Notes: generated by a model not told the origin, from the sequence alone. Positions 1 through 9,293 are shown, numbered from the stretch's first letter. The stretch: 64,000 bases of DNA from Streptomyces sp. NBC_00433 (GCA_036015235.1 CP107926.1:1426001-1490000), one strand, 5' to 3'. Translations and numbers: made by a program.

Positions 1-581
1 CCCGAGCTCTCGGCCTCGTCCCGGATGCCGGGCTGACGACCTGTCTGATCGGCCAGGCTCATGTGCATCAGGTGCTGCAGTCAGCCGGCACGTTCACGGT
101 ACTGACCAGCGGGCCGGTGCCGCCCAACCCCGCGGAACTCCTCGGCAGCGAGCAGTTCCGCACGGTGCTCGCCACCCTCTCGGATGAGTTCGACCACATC
201 GTGATCGACACTTCCCCGGTGCTCCCCGTCACGGACACCGCAGCGATGGCTCCGATGGTGGACGGTTACGTCCTGGTGGTCCGCGCCGCCCGCACCGGTC
301 GTAGCCAGATCGTCACTGCTCTGGACGCGCTTCGGCGTGGCGGCACCCCCGTTCTGGGGATGGTGTTGAACATGGCTCCGCTGAGAGGCGAGGGGAAAGC
401 CTACGGATATGCCTACACCTACCGGCCGCAGCATCGCGCGTCCAGCGGGTTCGCCCGGCTGCTGCACCTCGGCGACCATGCGCAGCGGACGGAATCGCCG
501 GCCGCCCGCGCGGCCGCGATGGTAGACGCAACGGAAATGGAGACGGTCCCCAGCGCCGAAACCAGCCCGTCCGACCGGTGA
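1..581 (+). CDS. BY-type tyrosine kinase, C-terminal part (5' end outside window)
   Basis: The reading frame is open from the window edge (codons start at base 3) to TGA at 579-581, so the start lies upstream. The visible residues include GLVPDAGLTT, LTSGPVPPNPAELLGS and HIVIDTSPVLPVTD. These are the Walker-B and downstream signatures of CpsD/CapB/Wzc cytoplasmic BY-kinases, which regulate chain length and export of exopolysaccharide by tyrosine autophosphorylation. The Walker A loop must be upstream. The C-terminus has tyrosines (YGYAYTYRP) as expected of an autophosphorylated tail, although the usual tail is more tyrosine-rich. An IS end begins three bases after the stop, so the natural 3' end may have been altered. 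It may serve a polysaccharide locus lying mostly outside the window. Confidence 0.8.
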   Translation, partial: RALGLVPDAGLTTCLIGQAHVHQVLQSAGTFTVLTSGPVPPNPAELLGSEQFRTVLATLSDEFDHIVIDTSPVLPVTDTAAMAPMVDGYVLVVRAARTGRSQIVTALDALRRGGTPVLGMVLNMAPLRGEGKAYGYAYTYRPQHRASSGFARLLHLGDHAQRTESPAARAAAMVDATEMETVPSAETSPSDR

Positions 582-583
582 AG

Positions 584-636
584 GGGCTGCTGCACGGTTG
601 GGTGACGTCTGAACCGGCTTGCCTTGCGGGGCCCCT
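584..636 (+). repeat. Solo left-end relic of the IS3-family element seen at 48251
   Basis: About 50 bases here match the left terminus of the complete IS3 element at 48251-48300, including the stretches GGGTGACGTCTGAAC and GGCTTGCC. No transposase or right end follows. It is therefore a truncated or deleted copy, beginning three bases after the kinase stop codon. Confidence 0.6.
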
Positions 637-809
637 GGGGGAAACCGCTGGCAGCTGGGTCCTGGCCGGGCAAAGACGCAGCCATGCGCTATGCCAACAC
701 CGACCCCGAGCTGATGGACCTGGTCCGACGATTCGTCACGCCCGGCCGGCGGTACCTCCGGCTGGGCGGAAGCTCGCTGCGGTTGAGCGGGCCCGAGCGC
801 GAGTCTGTA

Positions 810-1125
810 TCTCTCTTGCCACCTTCTGCACCAGCGCGGACGCCGATCTGGTCTGCAGATACCTTGATCGCTACTTGCCTCAACCCGAACTCGTCCGGGA
901 CCAGACCGGGGTTCTCAGCACGCTGCTTCACCTCGATGCCGTCCTTGGGACCGAGCGAGCAGCCCCACACCTTGCCGCCGGTGGCCTGTGGCAGCAGTGG
1001 AGCGATGCCACGCCGAACATGGTGCGGGATCCACAGGAGTACCGGAAGGTCGTGGACCAGCTCTGTTCCTTCGCGAGCGAGTGCGCTGAACTCTTTGCCA
1101 GACCTGCCGGAACAGGAACTTCGCG
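810..1125 (+). pseudogene. Relic of a DUF6000-like protein
   Basis: In frame 2 the translation reads ADADLVCRYLDRYLPQPEL, LLHLDAVLGTERAAPHL and GGLWQQWSDATP. This pattern matches what I remember of the small actinobacterial DUF6000 family, whose function is unknown. There is no credible start or ribosome site. The N-terminal half is missing and the C-terminus runs into unrelated sequence, so it is a relic. The family name is from memory and not checked by a search. Confidence 0.5.
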
Positions 1126-1156
1126 GCGGTGCGGTCACCGATATCCGCCGCAGTGA

Positions 1157-1452
1157 CCGTCACCGGCCGCCGGCTCTCCGTCCCGGCATCCCCTCGTCTT
1201 CGCCGCCTGCACCGCCGCCCGCATCGGCGAGGTCTCCGGCGTCCGCGTGAAGGACATCGACCTCACCAACTGGATCTGGACCGTGCGCCGCCAAACCACT
1301 CCCTCCCCCGGCGGCCTCGCCGACAAGAACACCAAAGGCAAGACCGCCCGCCGCGTCCCCTCATCCAGGAGGCCCGCCCGATGATCGCCCAACGCCTGCT
1401 CGTGCTGAGGGACAAGCCCGACGCCCGCCTGTTCACCCGCCGGCTCCCCGAG
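1157..1452 (+). pseudogene. Tyrosine integrase relic, frameshifted and truncated
   Basis: Frame 2 gives HPLVFAACTAARIGEVSGVR followed by VKDIDLTNW and RRQTT. This is the box I region of phage-type tyrosine recombinases, with the catalytic Arg in TAARIGE. The continuation (PLIQEARPMIAQRLL) is in frame 1, so a one-base deletion lies near 1350 in the run of C. The N-terminal domain and the HxxR...Y catalytic end are absent. The fragment stops where the lipase gene begins on the other strand. It is a scar of an integrative element. Confidence 0.7.
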
Positions 1453-1463
1453 AGTGCGGTTGC

Positions 1464-2438
1464 TCAGTTGACGCCCAGGGCGTTCAAGATGGCTGCGGAG
1501 ACGTGGTCGGCGGCGTTCTTGTGGCCCTTGGCGTTGGGGTGGACGAAGGCCACCTCGGTCGGGAAGTGGCTGAAGACGCCTTCCACCCACTTGCCGGCGT
1601 CGCAGACGCTGTGGTTCCGGGTGGAGTCGGCGAGGTCGACGAACGCGTCGCCGCGGTCACCGGCCGCCTTTTCGATGGCCTTGTTGAGGGGCCCCAGGAC
1701 GTCGTCGCGGAGCCAGTCCAGGTCGCCCGGGGTGATCGAGGCGAACTGCTCCCAGTCGTCGTACCGGCACTTGGTCGTGTCCTGGGGGATGACCGCGGGG
1801 TAGCCGACGTTGATGACCTTCGCGTGGGGGGCGCGCTTGTGGACGGTGGCGAGCATCTCGTCGTAGTCGCTGCTCACCTTGGCCAGCCGGCCGGGGATGT
1901 TGTCGGCCAGGTCGTCCCGGCACGGTGTCCCCACGCCGCCGGTGCCCTGGCCCAACTGGAGACAGGTGAAGAGGATCTCGGCGAATCCGAGGGTGTTGCC
2001 GCCCGCGCCGACGGTGACCACGTCGGTGCCGGATTTCACCGCCTCGGACTGGGGAGGCACCGGCAGGAACGGGTAGTCCGGGTCCTCCGAGAAGGGCGGC
2101 AGGTGCCGGCCGATCGGGTTCTGGGCGTTGTCGGTGATGTCCTCGATGGTGGCGGCGCCGCAGCTGACGTTGGTCAGCTCGATCAGTGAGCCCAAATCCC
2201 GATCGACGACCTGGGGGTAGGACTGGTCGGTGCGCTCGCAGCCGTCACGGGGGACCTCGAAGGTGTCGCCGGCCGCCGGGATGACTCCGGCGGTGTAGGA
2301 GTCGCCCATGGCGACCCACTGGTAGGCCGGCGCGGCGGCCGCCGGGGTTGAGCCGGCGAGTTGTACGGGGACGAGGGCACCTGCGGCCAGAGCCACGGTG
2401 GAGCCCAGTACGGCCAGTCGAGCACGCGCGTTTGTCAT
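1464..2438 (-). CDS. Secreted SGNH/GDSL-type lipase or esterase
   Basis: The 324-residue product starts at ATG 2438 behind GGAGG at a 6-base spacing; the longer frame upstream lacks a ribosome site. A Sec-type signal (VALAAGALVPVQLAGSTPAAAA) spans about residues 9-37. Block I is MGDSYTAG with the nucleophile Ser47. Block III reads GAGGNT, with Thr in place of the usual Asp after Asn. The C-terminal block is VHPNAKGH with the catalytic His. Eight Cys are visible in the mature region, fitting the disulfide-stabilised Streptomyces extracellular SGNH lipases. Substrate cannot be told from sequence. It is monocistronic and converges on the integrase relic. Confidence 0.85.
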   Translation of the reverse strand: MTNARARLAVLGSTVALAAGALVPVQLAGSTPAAAAPAYQWVAMGDSYTAGVIPAAGDTFEVPRDGCERTDQSYPQVVDRDLGSLIELTNVSCGAATIEDITDNAQNPIGRHLPPFSEDPDYPFLPVPPQSEAVKSGTDVVTVGAGGNTLGFAEILFTCLQLGQGTGGVGTPCRDDLADNIPGRLAKVSSDYDEMLATVHKRAPHAKVINVGYPAVIPQDTTKCRYDDWEQFASITPGDLDWLRDDVLGPLNKAIEKAAGDRGDAFVDLADSTRNHSVCDAGKWVEGVFSHFPTEVAFVHPNAKGHKNAADHVSAAILNALGVN

Positions 2439-2749
2439 GGATCCTCCGGAAGTGCGGTGTCTGCAGCTTGGCGATCCTACAAGGAACATCACTGATAGCT
2501 TTCACATAACTACGGAGTGTCACCATTGGCATGCGCCGCAGTACAGCGCCCGGCCGGCGGCCCGTCTGCCCGTGCGCTTCGCCCAGCGACCCGACGACGT
2601 TTCACTCTGTGGCCACCTGACCGGTCTCACCGAAGTCTGACGACCCACCTGTTTGTCTCATCGAGGCCTGATCACCGCCAGGGCGTCCCTCGGCGCCGGC
2701 AGGCCGGGGTGCGGGGTGCACGGCGGTTCCGGGGACGGTACGTGGTGGC
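2439..2749. other. Intergenic region between divergent genes
   Basis: These 311 bases separate the divergent lipase and NB-ARC genes and should carry both promoters. The part nearest the lipase (2475-2525) is unusually AT-rich for this genome. I see no clear hexamer pair, repeat or small gene. Confidence 0.4.
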
Positions 2750-5305
2750 ATGGCGCATCCTTGGGTCATCAGCATCGTGGGGAATGGGGGCGGTGTGGGT
2801 AGTGGCAGGCGTGCGCGGGTGGGTTCGGTCGTCAGCGCGTCAGGGGCGGCGGTGACGTTCGCGTTGGGGGTGGTGACGAACTACGCCACGAACGCCGCGC
2901 CAGGCTGGGCGTCTCATCCGTGGGTGGTGTGGTCGGTCTTCGGTGTGCTGGCGGTCGGTGCGCCGGTATTGGAGCTGGTCGGGCGCCGTTGGGACACCGC
3001 AGGGATGGTGGAGGGTGGTGGGTCGGTGAGGTTGGTGGCGCTGGAGCGGCTCCGCGCCAGCGGCATGGCTTCGCTGCGCGCGCCTCACGGGTCTGGTCCC
3101 GTCCGCGGCCGTGACGGCGAACTCGATTCTCTTCGGCGGCTGCTGGCCCGGCCCCAGGGGAGGTACGGCGTGGTGTGCGGGGTGGGTGGGGTCGGCAAGA
3201 CCACCTTGGCTTCCGCCCTGGCTGACATCGCGCGCGCTGAAGGACGGGCCGTGTTCTGGATCCGCTGGCGTGACACGGAGGAGCTGGCCGAGCAGATGAC
3301 CCGCACCGCGCTGGCCTGCGGCCTTCCCGAAGCCCGGCTCGAAGAAGCGAGGGCGGGGCGGGCCGGACTGCCGGATTTGGTGTGGGAGCAGCTGGACCAG
3401 ACCGCCAAGTGGCTCCTGGTCCTTGACAACGTCGACACCCCGCAGGCCGTCGGCCCCGCGGGGGAGGACGTGGCGTCCTACCGAGGGTGGATCCGGCCGG
3501 GTAGGAGAGGCCTGCTGCTGGTCACCAGCCGCAACACCGACTCCGTGGTGTGGGGCACGCAGGCCGTCCTCCGCCGCGTCGTCCCGCTGGAGCCCGCAGC
3601 CGGCGGCCAGGTTCTCTGCGACGCGGCCCCCCAAGCCGGAACCACCGAGGAAGCACGGGCGCTCGCGGACCGGCTGGGCGGCCTGCCGCTCGCCCTCCAT
3701 GCTGTCGGCCGCTACCTGTCCGCCCCCGGCAGCCGCCACCGCACCTTCACCGCTTACACCACCGCCCTCGAGACACAGCTGGGCACGCTGCTCGGCGCCA
3801 CGCAACCCCGGGCGAGCGACCCGGCTGTCGGACGGACCCTGGTCCGCCACACCTGGGAGCTGTCATTGGACGAACTCGCCACCGACGGCCACCCACTCGC
3901 ACGGCCGACGCTGCGGCTGATGTCCCTTCTGGCACCAGCCCCTATCCCCGTCTTCCTCCTCACCCCGGCACTGGTCACCGAGGCCACCGGGCAACCGACC
4001 AGCGAGATCGAGATGGAGGCCGTGCTCAACGGCCTGCACACCTACGGACTCGTTGACACGCCCACACGCAACGGCGGACAACCCGTCCTCGGACAGGTCG
4101 TTTTGCACCCCCTCGTACGCGAGATCACTGCGCACATCCACACCACCGAATCCACCGAGCCCAACCGCTTCCAGCAGGTCCTCACCAGCCGCCTGATTCA
4201 GGCAGCCCAAGGGGTGACGAGTGCCAGGATCGCGGACTGGGACACGGCCCGCCTCCTGGCCCCCCACCTCCTCAGCGCCGCAACCCACACCACCGACCAG
4301 CACAACCAGCACCTTGCCGATGCCATGGATCGCATCAGTCAGTCCCTCACGGAAGCGGGCGACTACGGCGGCGCACTACAGCTGCAGCAGGTAGCGCACT
4401 CGATCACCGCTCGTTCCTTCGGCCCCGACCACCCCAAAACCCTGAACAGCCGCCATCACCTCGCCGACGCGCTCGACCTCTTCGGCCGACACCAGGAGGC
4501 AGCAGACCACCACCAGCACGTTCTCAGCACCCGCGAACGCGTCCTCGGTGCAGACCACCCCGACACCCTGCTCAGCCGCAACGACCTGGCCAACGCGCTG
4601 GACCACCTCGGCCGACACCAGGAGGCAGCAGACCACCACCGGCAGATTCTCACCGCCCGCGAACGTGTCCTCGGCACCGACCAAATTTCCACCTTCCACA
4701 GCTGCAACAACCTCGGCCTCGCACTCGGCTACCTCGGCCACCACCAAGAAGCAGCAGACCTCCACCGACGGGCTCTATCCGGTTACGAACGCCTCCTAGG
4801 CGCCAACCATCCCGACACCCTGAACAGCCGCAACAACGTCGCGCTCGCGCTCGATGACCTCGGCCTGCATCGAGAAGCGGCAGACCTCCATCGACAGGTC
4901 CTCAGCGCCTACGAGCAGGTCCTGGGCCCCGATCACCCCGACACCCTTCACAGTCGCGACAACCTCGGCCTCGCGCTCGACCACCTCGGCCGACATCGAG
5001 AGGCAGCAGACCACCATCAACTCGTCCTCAGCGCCTACGAACGCCTCCTTGGACCCGATCACCCCAGCACCTTGACCAGCCGCAGCAACCTCGGCCTCGC
5101 GCTCGACCACCTCGGCCGGCATCGAGAGGCAGCAGACCACCATCAACTCGTCCTCAGCGCCCGCGAAGGCGTCCTCGGACCTGCCCACCCCCATACCCTG
5201 CACAGTCGCGACCACCTCGCAGCAGCCCTGCGTGCTGCGGGGCGCACCGGCACAGGGTGGGGTTCTGGGAGGAGGCTTCGGTTCTTCGGGGCCAGGCGCA
5301 GTTGA
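2750..5305 (+). CDS. Membrane-anchored NB-ARC NTPase with TPR repeats (NLR-like)
   Basis: The 851-residue protein has two hydrophobic segments near the N-terminus (about 27-48 and 57-77). An NB-ARC/STAND module follows: Walker A GVGGVGKTT with Lys150, Walker B LLVLDNVD, and a GLPLAL motif near residue 306. The C-terminus carries seven kinesin-light-chain-type TPR units of 42 residues, with the core DHPxTLxSRxxLAxALxxLGRHxEAADxH. STAND proteins use the repeats to sense a ligand and the NTPase as a switch. Here no catalytic effector is fused; the membrane segments may be the output. No partner gene is adjacent. A regulatory or defence role is inference. The start may be at a different ATG or GTG nearby because the ribosome site is weak. 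Confidence 0.8.
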   Translation: MAHPWVISIVGNGGGVGSGRRARVGSVVSASGAAVTFALGVVTNYATNAAPGWASHPWVVWSVFGVLAVGAPVLELVGRRWDTAGMVEGGGSVRLVALERLRASGMASLRAPHGSGPVRGRDGELDSLRRLLARPQGRYGVVCGVGGVGKTTLASALADIARAEGRAVFWIRWRDTEELAEQMTRTALACGLPEARLEEARAGRAGLPDLVWEQLDQTAKWLLVLDNVDTPQAVGPAGEDVASYRGWIRPGRRGLLLVTSRNTDSVVWGTQAVLRRVVPLEPAAGGQVLCDAAPQAGTTEEARALADRLGGLPLALHAVGRYLSAPGSRHRTFTAYTTALETQLGTLLGATQPRASDPAVGRTLVRHTWELSLDELATDGHPLARPTLRLMSLLAPAPIPVFLLTPALVTEATGQPTSEIEMEAVLNGLHTYGLVDTPTRNGGQPVLGQVVLHPLVREITAHIHTTESTEPNRFQQVLTSRLIQAAQGVTSARIADWDTARLLAPHLLSAATHTTDQHNQHLADAMDRISQSLTEAGDYGGALQLQQVAHSITARSFGPDHPKTLNSRHHLADALDLFGRHQEAADHHQHVLSTRERVLGADHPDTLLSRNDLANALDHLGRHQEAADHHRQILTARERVLGTDQISTFHSCNNLGLALGYLGHHQEAADLHRRALSGYERLLGANHPDTLNSRNNVALALDDLGLHREAADLHRQVLSAYEQVLGPDHPDTLHSRDNLGLALDHLGRHREAADHHQLVLSAYERLLGPDHPSTLTSRSNLGLALDHLGRHREAADHHQLVLSAREGVLGPAHPHTLHSRDHLAAALRAAGRTGTGWGSGRRLRFFGARRS
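4372..5240 (+). repeat. Tandem 126-bp repeats coding seven TPR units
   Basis: Seven consecutive 126-base units encode the 42-residue TPRs of the NB-ARC protein. The last two or three units are nearly identical at DNA level (compare 4975-5050 with 5100-5175), which suggests recent duplication and a potential for copy-number change by recombination. Confidence 0.75.
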
Positions 5306-5576
5306 AAGTCGATGCGCTCGTGGCTATGTGGCTGTTCGGCCCGTCCTGCAGGGCTCCTACGAGAACGGGCCCATCTCCATACCTGGGCCTGGCCCAGCCC
5401 CGGCGACTGGTCGCGTTGTCGTTGGCAACGGGCCCGGCCGATACGTTCCCCGGCGGAGCCGCTCCGGGGACGTGGGCTGCACCCGGGGATGCAGACCTGA
5501 ACCTGGGTCCGTTCCGTCACCGCGCTCCCCCGCCGGACGCCCTGAAGGCACTGCTCGACGAGCCCGTGGTGCCCGG

Positions 5577-5876
5577 CTCCACGCCGCAGCAGCCGACTTC
5601 GCCCGCATGCGTGCCTGGGCCGCCTTCGACACCCGCGGCGAATGCCCCGACCACGCCTTCGACACCGCCCTGCACGCCGCGCATGCCGAGTCCGACGCCG
5701 CACTCGGAGCCCACGTGCCGGCCTTCTGGTCGATCACCGCCTACAACACCGGGCGGCCCGCGGACGCGGAAGCCATGGTGACCGCAGCGCTCGCCGCCGC
5801 CCGGGGCCGCACCGCCGACCGGGTCATGGCCATGCTCCTCAGCCGCCGCGCACGAGCCCTAGCTGTAATGCCCTGT
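5577..5876 (+). pseudogene. Relic of an XRE-type regulator C-terminal TPR-like domain
   Basis: Frame 3 reads LHAAAADFARMRAWAAFDTR, then HVPAFWSITAYNTGRPADAE and MAMLLSRRARAL. This resembles the helical C-terminal domain of Streptomyces XRE/TPR regulators. No helix-turn-helix, no start and no matching N-terminus are present, and sequence from 5306 to 5576 is not convincingly coding in any frame. I treat it as a fragment; it may be fused by chance to the 3' end of the NB-ARC gene region. Confidence 0.4.
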
Positions 5877-6220
5877 GAGGTTGGGGACGCGGGCGGCGGG
5901 TGTTCGGCCGCCCAGGGCGGTGTGTCCGCCGCGATGGTGATCGTAGGGCCATTGTGGAGACGCTTCGCCTCACTCGGTTTCTGAGCGGTAGGGCGGGCGT
6001 AGTTCGGGTGAACAGAGCCAGCCGTGGGTAGCGATGAGTCTTCATGTCCACAGGCGACCGCGGTCGGGAGCGGTGGCGGTGGCTCGGAGTAACTCCATGC
6101 TCTCCGCGCGGCTGGGTGCCGGGGCTGTGAGGCGGGTCGGGCAGCCCATAGCCTCCCGGCACGCCCTCTCAGATCCCACCGACAAAACCACCCGGCCCAC
6201 GCCGTGCTGTGTGGCGGTGG
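5877..6220. other. Intergenic, nothing recognised
   Basis: No reading frame with family resemblance, no clear palindrome and no ribosome site were found. It may be decayed coding DNA, because scattered open stretches occur on both strands. Confidence 0.3.
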
Positions 6221-7114
6221 TTAGCCGGCCCAGTTGCGTTTGATGAACGCGGCGGCGGCGTTGAGCGCCTGGTCGGCGTCGTCGAGGAGGGCGGCGAAGC
6301 CTTGGAAGACGTGGGGGACTTCGGGCCAGACCTGCAGCTCTACGGGGACGTCGTGGCGGGCGGCTCCGGCGGCGAGGCGGATGGCGTCGTCGAGGAGAAT
6401 CTCGTGCGAGCCGACCTGGATGAGCAGCGGTGGCAACCCGGTGAGGTCGGCGAAGACGGGGCTGGCCAGTGGTGCGGCGGGGTCGAGTTCGCCGAGGTAG
6501 TCGCGGGCTCTGATGCGCAGGGCCTCGGGGGTGAGGGCGGGGTCCACGCCAGCCTTGCCGGTCGCGCTGGCGCCGGACACGCTCAGGTCGGCCCAGGGGG
6601 AGAAGACCGCAGCGCAGGAGGGCTGTGGCAGGTCGGTGTCCTTGAGTGCGACAAGGGCTGACGCGACGAGGCCACCGCCTGCGGATTCGCCGACGAACGC
6701 GATCCGTGAGCTGGGAACACCCTCGCCCAGGAGCGCGCGGTAGGCGGCTATGGCATCGTCCATGGCCGCGGGGAACGGATGTTCAGGGGCAAGGCGGTAG
6801 TCGACCGAGATGGCCTTTGCCCCGACGCGCCGGGAGACATCGGCGGCGAGGCCGACGGAGTCGGCGGCCGAACCGAGGGCGTAGGCGCCGCCGTGGAAGT
6901 AGAGGACGACGACTGACGGGTCCAGTCCCGGGGTCTCGACGGACACGACGGGCACTGAGCCGAGTTCGGTTTGCTTGGTGGAGACGTCATCGGGCAGAGG
7001 CACCGAGGAGATCATCTCGTGGAAGAGCGCCCGTTGTTCGGTGACGTCACCGCCGACGTCGAGAGGGGCCTGGCGCAGGAGTTCGTCGAGGGCTTGGCGC
7101 TGTTGCTGGCTCAT
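6221..7114 (-). CDS. Alpha/beta hydrolase of the hormone-sensitive lipase family (esterase)
   Basis: The product is 297 residues from ATG 7114. The HSL-family oxyanion motif HGGAYALGS is at 74-82, the nucleophile elbow GESAGG has Ser144, the acidic residue lies in GSHEILLDD (239-244), and the catalytic His is His269 in PHVFQGF. No signal peptide is seen, so it acts in the cytoplasm on short-chain esters. The ribosome site is weak (GGAAGG). The start lies 20 bases after the stop of a decayed F420-type oxidoreductase, so the two once formed an operon. Confidence 0.85.
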   Translation of the reverse strand: MSQQQRQALDELLRQAPLDVGGDVTEQRALFHEMISSVPLPDDVSTKQTELGSVPVVSVETPGLDPSVVVLYFHGGAYALGSAADSVGLAADVSRRVGAKAISVDYRLAPEHPFPAAMDDAIAAYRALLGEGVPSSRIAFVGESAGGGLVASALVALKDTDLPQPSCAAVFSPWADLSVSGASATGKAGVDPALTPEALRIRARDYLGELDPAAPLASPVFADLTGLPPLLIQVGSHEILLDDAIRLAAGAARHDVPVELQVWPEVPHVFQGFAALLDDADQALNAAAAFIKRNWAG

Positions 7115-7134
7115 GGTGGTGCCTTCCGGGCTGT

Positions 7135-7410
7135 TCAGGATTCGGGCTGGCGAGTAACGGACGGCGACGGTGCGGAAGGACCGGACACGTTGGTGGGTGT
7201 CAGCGCGATGACAGGGATGATCCGCTCGGTCTTGCGCTGGTAGCCGGCGAAGCCGGGGCAGCGGCGGGCCTGTTCGGGTTGTGGTACCAGTCAGGGTGGC
7301 GGTCGGAGCCGGCTTCGGACGCGAACACCAGGTAGCGTCCCGGGCCTTGAGGGAAGTCGCCATCCCGCTCCGGCACGCCGTGGACCGGTAGCTTCGCGAG
7401 AGGGGGACCG
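7135..7410 (-). pseudogene. Relic of a deazaflavin (F420)-dependent nitroreductase
   Basis: One minus-strand frame gives GRYLVFASEAGSDRHPDWYHN, the central signature of the DDN/DUF385 family. After a break near 7280 another frame gives YQRKTERIIPVIAL, the typical C-terminus, ending at TGA 7135-7137. The middle part between HPDWYHN and the C-terminal piece is deleted with a frame change. The gene preceded the HSL esterase by 20 bases. Confidence 0.6.
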
Positions 7411-7641
7411 ACGTACCAAGTGGCGCAGCCGGGCCGGGGCGGGCCTGGTTGCCAAGGCCCCTCGCCGGACGCCGAGCGCGGCGTCACGGTGTCCCTCACC
7501 GACGAGGGCCCTGCCCTGCTCGGCGGGGTCCTCGGCCGGGTGCGCCTGTACGTGCGCAACGTCTCGCCTCGCTCGGCGGCGCCGCACCGCAGGCCGGGCG
7601 GTCCGTACGCTGGTAGCCGCGCCCTCGGAGCCTCAGGGCGA

Positions 7642-8103
7642 TCAGCGTGGCGGGCCCATGATGACGTTGCCGTACTTGTCGGAGACGGCGGGGTCGGGAT
7701 TCACCTGGAAACCGGGCGGACGCGGCGTGGCTTTGTCGCGGCCGGTCTCCCGGAACATCCCCTCGATGCCGGCCGGCGTGTTGATCATCAGGAGGTCGGC
7801 CTTCGCGGACGTGATGCGGTATCCGTGCGGGATCTGCTTGGGCAGGAACACCACGCCGCCTTCGGCGAGGTCGTACTCCTGGTCGTCGCACCACACCAGT
7901 GCGGTCCCTTTGAGCAGCAGGAAGACCTCGTCCTCACGTGTGTGCATGTGATACGGCGGGGCCTCGCCCCGGGCGACATCGAAGCGCCCGACCATGAGCT
8001 GGCCGTCGGTGGCTTTGCCGTCGAGCAGCATCGCGAGGGTGCCGCCGTCCAGCCATTCCAGCTGCTGCTGCTGTTCGGGCTGAGCGAGGTACACCATGCT
8101 CAT
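7642..8103 (-). CDS. Small cupin-domain protein
   Basis: The 153-residue protein starts at ATG 8103 (or ATG 8097) behind CGGAG. It has a single cupin fold. Motif 1 is PPYHMHTREDEVFLLLKG with metal ligands His, His and Glu, and motif 2 ends in PKQIPHGYRI with the last His. Such quercetinase-like or phosphomannose-isomerase-like cupins bind a divalent metal; the substrate is unknown. It is transcribed divergently from a TetR gene, which suggests that the TetR protein controls it. Confidence 0.8.
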   Translation of the reverse strand: MSMVYLAQPEQQQQLEWLDGGTLAMLLDGKATDGQLMVGRFDVARGEAPPYHMHTREDEVFLLLKGTALVWCDDQEYDLAEGGVVFLPKQIPHGYRITSAKADLLMINTPAGIEGMFRETGRDKATPRPPGFQVNPDPAVSDKYGNVIMGPPR

Positions 8104-8355
8104 GGCGGGCTCCGTTCGGTTGTGCGGGTGCCCCGTGCGATCGGGCAGTGCCTGTGGTCGGGGGAGGCTCCGCGTCGGCCACGGTGGTCCAGCTGTTCGC
8201 GCCAAAGGGGCCTGGCGCGGAACCGCCGCCTCCGGCGCCCACGGTCCAGCCGGTGGAGGTGGCGACATCCTCGTCGCCGCCGCGATGTCCTTTGCCGGGT
8301 GCGGCACCAATCCCTTGGGCATTATGAGGTAAATGCCCCAGTTCCACCATCTAAC

Positions 8356-8371
8356 CGGACACTATCGTCCG
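8356..8371. promoter_or_regulatory. Candidate TetR operator
   Basis: CGGAC and GTCCG form 5-bp arms around a 6-bp centre (CGGACACTATCGTCCG). The site lies between the divergent cupin and TetR genes, about 60 bases before the GTG chosen for the TetR gene. TetR repressors commonly bind such short palindromes at their own promoter. Confidence 0.45.
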
Positions 8372-8431
8372 CTTGGTGAGGCTGTCAAATGTGCGGAGCC
8401 TGCTGGTCCCGGTGGTGTCATCATCGACGGT

Positions 8432-9046
8432 GTGGCGGGTGAGCGGCCGGACGAGGACATCAGGAGGCGAGGGTTGCGGCGTGACGCGGCAGACAACAAG
8501 GACCGCATACTTGCGGCGGCCGCGGTCGCGGTCAGACGAGAGGGCACCGCGGTCCCGATGGCGACGGTCGCGGCGGATGCGGGTGTCGGTGTGGGCACCG
8601 TCTACCGCCACTTCCCGTCTCGTGAGGTCCTGCTCGGAGCTCTGACGCAGCGGTCCTTCCAACTCGTACTGGACGCGGCGAGGGCGGCCGCCGAGACCGA
8701 TCAGCCGGGCATCGAAGCCCTGCGGAACTTCCTCGATCGCACCGTCGAGCACGGGCCCGACCTGGTGTTGCCGTTGCACGGAGGCCCGGTCCTGCTGGAC
8801 CGGAGCACCACCGCCGTCCAGACCGAGGTGCACCGCAGCCTCGGCGCCCTGCTGACCAGAGGCCGGAGGGACGGCACGATCCGGCACGATGTACGCACAG
8901 CCGACCTCGTGATCTTCGGTGCGCTGATGGCGCAGCGGCTTCCGCACGTGTCCGACTGGGATCAAACCGCGCGCCGGCTGGTGGACATCTACATCGCCGG
9001 AATGGCCCCTACGGCGCAGCCCCTCAGAAGCTCGTACAGGGGGTAA
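8432..9046 (+). CDS. TetR-family transcriptional regulator
   Basis: The N-terminal helix-turn-helix is clear: RILAAAAVAVRREG, VPMATVAADAGVGVGTVYRHF and PSREVLLGAL. The variable C-terminal ligand domain follows, giving about 204 residues from GTG 8432. A longer frame from ATG 8333 would place the palindrome at 8356 inside the gene, so I prefer the GTG, although its ribosome site is poor. It probably represses itself and the divergent cupin gene. Confidence 0.8.
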   Translation: MAGERPDEDIRRRGLRRDAADNKDRILAAAAVAVRREGTAVPMATVAADAGVGVGTVYRHFPSREVLLGALTQRSFQLVLDAARAAAETDQPGIEALRNFLDRTVEHGPDLVLPLHGGPVLLDRSTTAVQTEVHRSLGALLTRGRRDGTIRHDVRTADLVIFGALMAQRLPHVSDWDQTARRLVDIYIAGMAPTAQPLRSSYRG

Positions 9047-9293
9047 TACCACGCTCGGACGCGTCGGTCGGTGAAGATGCGGGCGAGCTCCAGGAACGCT
9101 TCGCGGATGTCGTCGCGGGCTTCCCTGTCGCCGACGTCCTCCAGGCGGTCCACGCGAAGCGCTCCGAGCGTGCGCCCACCCGATGCCCGAGTGCCGGTGC
9201 ACGTGCGGGCATCAGTGGCTCGATCATGCCTCAGCGAGCACTGGTCGGACAGACACATTCAGTCACCCGACTCACCCACCAGAGGCGTACGCG

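Noticed and set aside
4372..5240. CRISPR-like or satellite repeat array
   Set aside because: The repeats are 126 bp, in frame and encode conserved TPR helices, so they are coding repeats.
5839..6162. Minus-strand Arg/Pro-rich frame in the gap after the NB-ARC gene
   Set aside because: Low-complexity translation without start signal; typical GC-driven open frame.
8989..9258. Minus-strand frame reading LEDVGDREARDDIREAFLEL between TetR and HxlR genes
   Set aside because: It overlaps the TetR 3' end, has no ribosome site and no family that I know. It may be chance or a small relic.
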